DNA from: JAKPQE01 sp041397845
GTDB lineage: Bacteria; Pseudomonadota; Alphaproteobacteria; Rhizobiales; JAKPQE01
Assembly (NCBI GenBank): GCA_041397845.1
Contig: JAWKVW010000029.1
Location: 1 to 43,956, forward strand
Length of the DNA stretch: 43,956 nt
Reading direction: 5' to 3'
Every line of letters begins with the position of its first letter. Positions within the stretch are counted from its first letter, which is position 1. Below are positions 41,673-43,956 of the stretch, piece by piece. The notes beneath the pieces were generated by a model that ran no database searches, was not told the origin of the DNA, and saw only the letters and a program-made list of their open reading frames with translations. The translations under genes and the position numbers were made by a program.

Positions 41673-42659
41673 TCAGCTCAGCGCCACGTTCACCGCCGAT
41701 TCCGGCAGTTCCTTGCCGAACGAGCGCTGATAGAACTCGGCCACCAGCGGCCGCTCGAGCTCGTCGCACTTGTTGAGGAAGGTCACGCGGAAGGCAAAGC
41801 CGACATCGCCGAAGATCTCGGCGTTCTCGGCCCAGGTGATCACGGTACGCGGGCTCATCACCGTCGACAGGTCGCCATTGACGAAGGCGTTCCGCGTCAG
41901 GTCGGCGACCCGCACCATCTTGTCGATCGTGTCGCGCCCCTTGCCGCCGGCATAGTGCTTGGCCTTGGCCGCGACGATGTCGACCTCGCGGTCATGCGGC
42001 AGATAGTTGAGCGTCGTGACGATCGACCAGCGGTCCATCTGGCCCTGGTTGATCTGCTGCGTGCCGTGATAGAGGCCCGAGGTGTCGCCGAGGCCGATGG
42101 TGTTGGCCGTCGCGAACAGGCGGAACGCCGGATGCGGCCGGATCACCTTGTTCTGGTCGAGCAGCGTCAGCCGGCCCGAAACCTCGAGCACGCGCTGGAT
42201 GACGAACATCACGTCCGGCCGGCCGGCATCATACTCGTCGAAGACGAGCGCGGTGTTGGTCTGCAGTGCCCAGGGCAGGATGCCGTCACGGAATTCCGTC
42301 ACCTGCACCCCGTCGCGCAGCACGATCGCATCCTTGCCGATGAGGTCGATACGGCTGATGTGGCTGTCGAGATTGATTCGCACGCACGGCCAGTTGAGCC
42401 GCGCCGCCACCTGCTCGATATGGGTCGACTTGCCCGTGCCGTGATAGCCCTGGACCAGCACGCGTCGATTGCGCCCGAAGCCGGCGAGAATGGCCAGCGT
42501 CGTGTCGCGATCGAACAGATAGTCCGGATCGAGGTCGGGGACGTGCTCATCGACCTGGGAAAAGGCCGGCACTTCCATATCGCTGTCGATGCCGAACACG
42601 TCCCGAACCTTGATCTTGCGATCGGGCAGTCCAGCGATCTCCGCGGTCTTCGCAGTCAT
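41673..42659 (-). CDS. cobS: Cobaltochelatase subunit CobS (AAA+ ATPase)
   Basis: A 328-residue AAA+ ATPase. Walker A is GYHGTGKST (71-79), Walker B is ALVFDEYD (137-144), and sensor 1 is in LFATANTIGLGD. The N-terminal stretch with VFGIDSDMEVPAFSQVDEHVP is characteristic of CobS. It forms hexameric rings that work with CobT in cobalt chelation. ATG 42659 is preceded by GGAGGACGC; the extra 29 codons upstream in frame are Arg-rich and not family-like. It supplies the B12 pathway needed by the ethylmalonyl-CoA mutase encoded nearby. Confidence 0.96.
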   Translation of the reverse strand: MTAKTAEIAGLPDRKIKVRDVFGIDSDMEVPAFSQVDEHVPDLDPDYLFDRDTTLAILAGFGRNRRVLVQGYHGTGKSTHIEQVAARLNWPCVRINLDSHISRIDLIGKDAIVLRDGVQVTEFRDGILPWALQTNTALVFDEYDAGRPDVMFVIQRVLEVSGRLTLLDQNKVIRPHPAFRLFATANTIGLGDTSGLYHGTQQINQGQMDRWSIVTTLNYLPHDREVDIVAAKAKHYAGGKGRDTIDKMVRVADLTRNAFVNGDLSTVMSPRTVITWAENAEIFGDVGFAFRVTFLNKCDELERPLVAEFYQRSFGKELPESAVNVALS

Positions 42660-42765
42660 GCGTCCTCCGTCACTTCCATGGCGGCGCCGCGCCCGGCGGA
42701 ACCGTCCGTCGATCGCTCTTAGCACATCCGGGCGTCGCGGCACCATCGCCGCCGATGCCGCAAGA

Positions 42766-43380
42766 TCAACAATAGCCAGCGCTTTTCAGTTGATTGTAGG
42801 CCTGGATGATTTCCCGCAGCCTGTCCTCGAACTTCCGGTCGCCGCCATTGGCGTCCGGATGCAGGCGTTTGACGAGTTCCTTGTAGCGCGCCTTGATTTC
42901 GGGCCCGGTGGCGTCCTCGGCAAGGGCAAGGGTCTCGAAAGACCGCCGCGCCACCTTCTGCAGCCGCCGCCGAGGCGGCTCGGCCTGGCGCTTTTGCTGC
43001 TGTTGCCGGCGGGCGCCGGCGAAGAACGAGAACGGGTCGTACTGGCTGTAGTTCGCGCCTTCCTGCGGCTCGTCCTTGGCCGGGGCATTGCCGGTTCCCA
43101 TTCGCCAGGTCGGGCGATGCCCGGTCATTGCCGATTTCTGGTAGTCGGCGATCGAGCCGTCATCCATGCCGGCGAAATAATTGTAGCCCTTGTTGTAGAC
43201 CCGGACGTGATCGAGACAGAAATTGTAGTACTGGCCCTCGCGCAGGCGTCCCTTCGGCGCCCGGTGAGATCCCGGATGCTCGCAGCCCGCCCATTCGCAG
43301 CGCGGGAAGGCGTCCCGCTCGATCGTTTCCGCATCAGGCTTGATCCGGATCCGGTCGAAATATTTGGAGTCGAGTTTCAT
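42766..43380 (-). CDS. J-domain protein with N-terminal Cys/His module
   Basis: A 204-residue protein. The C-terminal J domain (about residues 146-204) has the HPD motif at 174-176, so it should stimulate a DnaK-type Hsp70. The N-terminal 85 residues contain CEWAGCEHPGSH (Cys28, Cys33) and FCLDHVR (Cys55, His58), a possible zinc site. A Gln/Arg-rich linker lies between. It is the gene just upstream of cobS in many Rhizobiales, which suggests but does not prove a role in chelatase assembly. ATG 43380 is preferred over an upstream in-frame Met. It is divergent from the bolA-like gene. Confidence 0.88.
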   Translation of the reverse strand: MKLDSKYFDRIRIKPDAETIERDAFPRCEWAGCEHPGSHRAPKGRLREGQYYNFCLDHVRVYNKGYNYFAGMDDGSIADYQKSAMTGHRPTWRMGTGNAPAKDEPQEGANYSQYDPFSFFAGARRQQQQKRQAEPPRRRLQKVARRSFETLALAEDATGPEIKARYKELVKRLHPDANGGDRKFEDRLREIIQAYNQLKSAGYC

Positions 43381-43454
43381 CGGCCCGATTATGGTAACTG
43401 TCCCTCCGGCGAACAAGCCGCCGCTGGTATGAGAGCGATCACGGAAGAAAGAGC

Positions 43455-43733
43455 ATGACCGTAAAGGATACGATCAAACGCAAATTAACAGAGGCTTTCA
43501 CGCCCATGCGCCTTGAGGTTACGGACGAATCTCACCGCCATGCCGGCCACGCCGGCCACCACCCCGACGGCGAATCGCATTTCCGCGTAGAGATCGTCTC
43601 AGCGGCCTTTGCCGGCAAGTCCCGCATCGACCGGCATCGCATGGTCAACACCGTGCTGGCCGAGGAGCTCGCCGGCCGCATCCACGCCTTTGCCCTCAAG
43701 GCCTTCGCCCCCGACGAGGTATCGGGCATCTAG
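43455..43733 (+). CDS. BolA family protein
   Basis: A 92-residue protein. The pattern RLEVTDESHRHAGH, SHFRVEIVSAAFAGKSRIDRHRMV and IHAFALKAFAPDE covers the whole class II KH-like BolA fold, including the conserved His of the FxGxxxxxRHR region. BolA proteins partner with monothiol glutaredoxins in iron-sulfur handling. A His-rich insert (HRHAGHAGHHPDG) is present after the first strand. The start lies 74 bases from the divergent J-domain gene. Confidence 0.92.
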   Translation: MTVKDTIKRKLTEAFTPMRLEVTDESHRHAGHAGHHPDGESHFRVEIVSAAFAGKSRIDRHRMVNTVLAEELAGRIHAFALKAFAPDEVSGI

Positions 43734-43747
43734 CCCGGCCATCGGCG

Positions 43748-43956
43748 ATGGACGATCTCGCCCTCCTCCTCGACCTGCATCTCGGCGGCGAACGCCAGGG
43801 CCCCGGCGACGAAGCGACCACCCGCCTTGCCATGCGCCTTGCCGGCCTTCCCGGAAGGACCGGCCTTCGGATAGCCGACATCGGCTGCGGCACCGGCGCC
43901 TCGACACTGGTTCTGGCCGGGGACCTCGACGCCGACATCAAGGCCGTCGATTTTCT
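43748..43956 (+). CDS. Class I SAM-dependent methyltransferase, N-terminal part (runs off window)
   Basis: The frame from ATG 43748 stays open to the window end (69 codons). It encodes RIADIGCGTGASTLVLA, the glycine-rich SAM-binding motif I of class I methyltransferases. The start is 14 bases after the bolA-like stop, so they are probably cotranscribed. The rest of the gene, and hence the substrate class, is outside the window. Confidence 0.75.
   Translation, partial: MDDLALLLDLHLGGERQGPGDEATTRLAMRLAGLPGRTGLRIADIGCGTGASTLVLAGDLDADIKAVDF

Noticed and set aside
39866..41776. 636-codon plus-strand open frame opposite cobT
   Set aside because: Shadow of cobT, dominated by Arg and Leu.
42660..43454. 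Possible cobalamin riboswitch near the cobS/J-domain genes
   Set aside because: No B12-box or long structured leader is seen; the intergenic gaps here are only about 75-105 bases.

Overview
The window is a high-GC chromosomal segment from an alphaproteobacterium, most likely a Hyphomicrobiales (Rhizobiales) member. The grounds are the rRNA operon order 16S-tRNA-Ile-tRNA-Ala-23S-5S-tRNA-fMet, an intact ethylmalonyl-CoA pathway gene set, an RpoH2-like sigma factor next to carD/fdxA/S4/helicase genes, and the aerobic cobaltochelatase pair cobS-cobT beside a J-domain gene. I cannot name the genus.

Layout. 1-384 is the 3' end of a serine recombinase gene, which runs into the end of the rRNA operon. 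301-5967 is a complete rRNA operon on the minus strand, with a recognisable promoter, a boxA, a pre-23S processing stem and a terminator. 6524-8608 is a membrane-anchored M23 peptidase. 8842-14009 is a plus-strand cluster: a DUF2946-like protein, two Tat-exported NosL-family proteins, a small anchored protein of unknown function, an FtsX-type ABC permease with its ATPase, and a polytopic protein with CC and CxxC cysteine motifs. No NosZ, NosD, NosF, NosY or NosR is present, so this looks like a stand-alone copper (or other soft metal) handling system and is the most novel part of the window. 14065-18522 holds a low-GC PH-domain gene beside tRNA-Arg(CCT), then tlpA divergent from argH-lptM-lysA.

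18639-26518 carries three enzymes of the ethylmalonyl-CoA pathway: methylsuccinyl-CoA dehydrogenase, crotonyl-CoA carboxylase/reductase and ethylmalonyl-CoA mutase. They are interleaved with a YihY-type protein, a DMT transporter and a small membrane protein. A near-identical 12-base element lies upstream of mcd and ccr. 26677-29468 holds a DUF302 protein, a sensorless hybrid histidine kinase and an AEC transporter.

29592-35967 is a minus-strand block of rpoH-type sigma factor, carD, fdxA, an S4-domain protein and an SUV3-like RNA helicase. The helicase reading frame is broken by about four frameshifts. 36599-38686 has a DUF3108 protein, rpmB with a good promoter, and a queuosine-precursor transporter. 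38718-43380 (minus strand) has a phytase-like esterase, cobT, cobS and a J-domain protein. BolA and a truncated methyltransferase close the window on the plus strand.

How it fits together: Ccr, Ecm and Mcd together turn crotonyl-CoA into mesaconyl-C1-CoA for acetyl-CoA assimilation. Ecm needs coenzyme B12, whose cobalt insertion requires the CobS/CobT encoded about 15 kb away. All functions are inferred from sequence read by eye; no database search was run.
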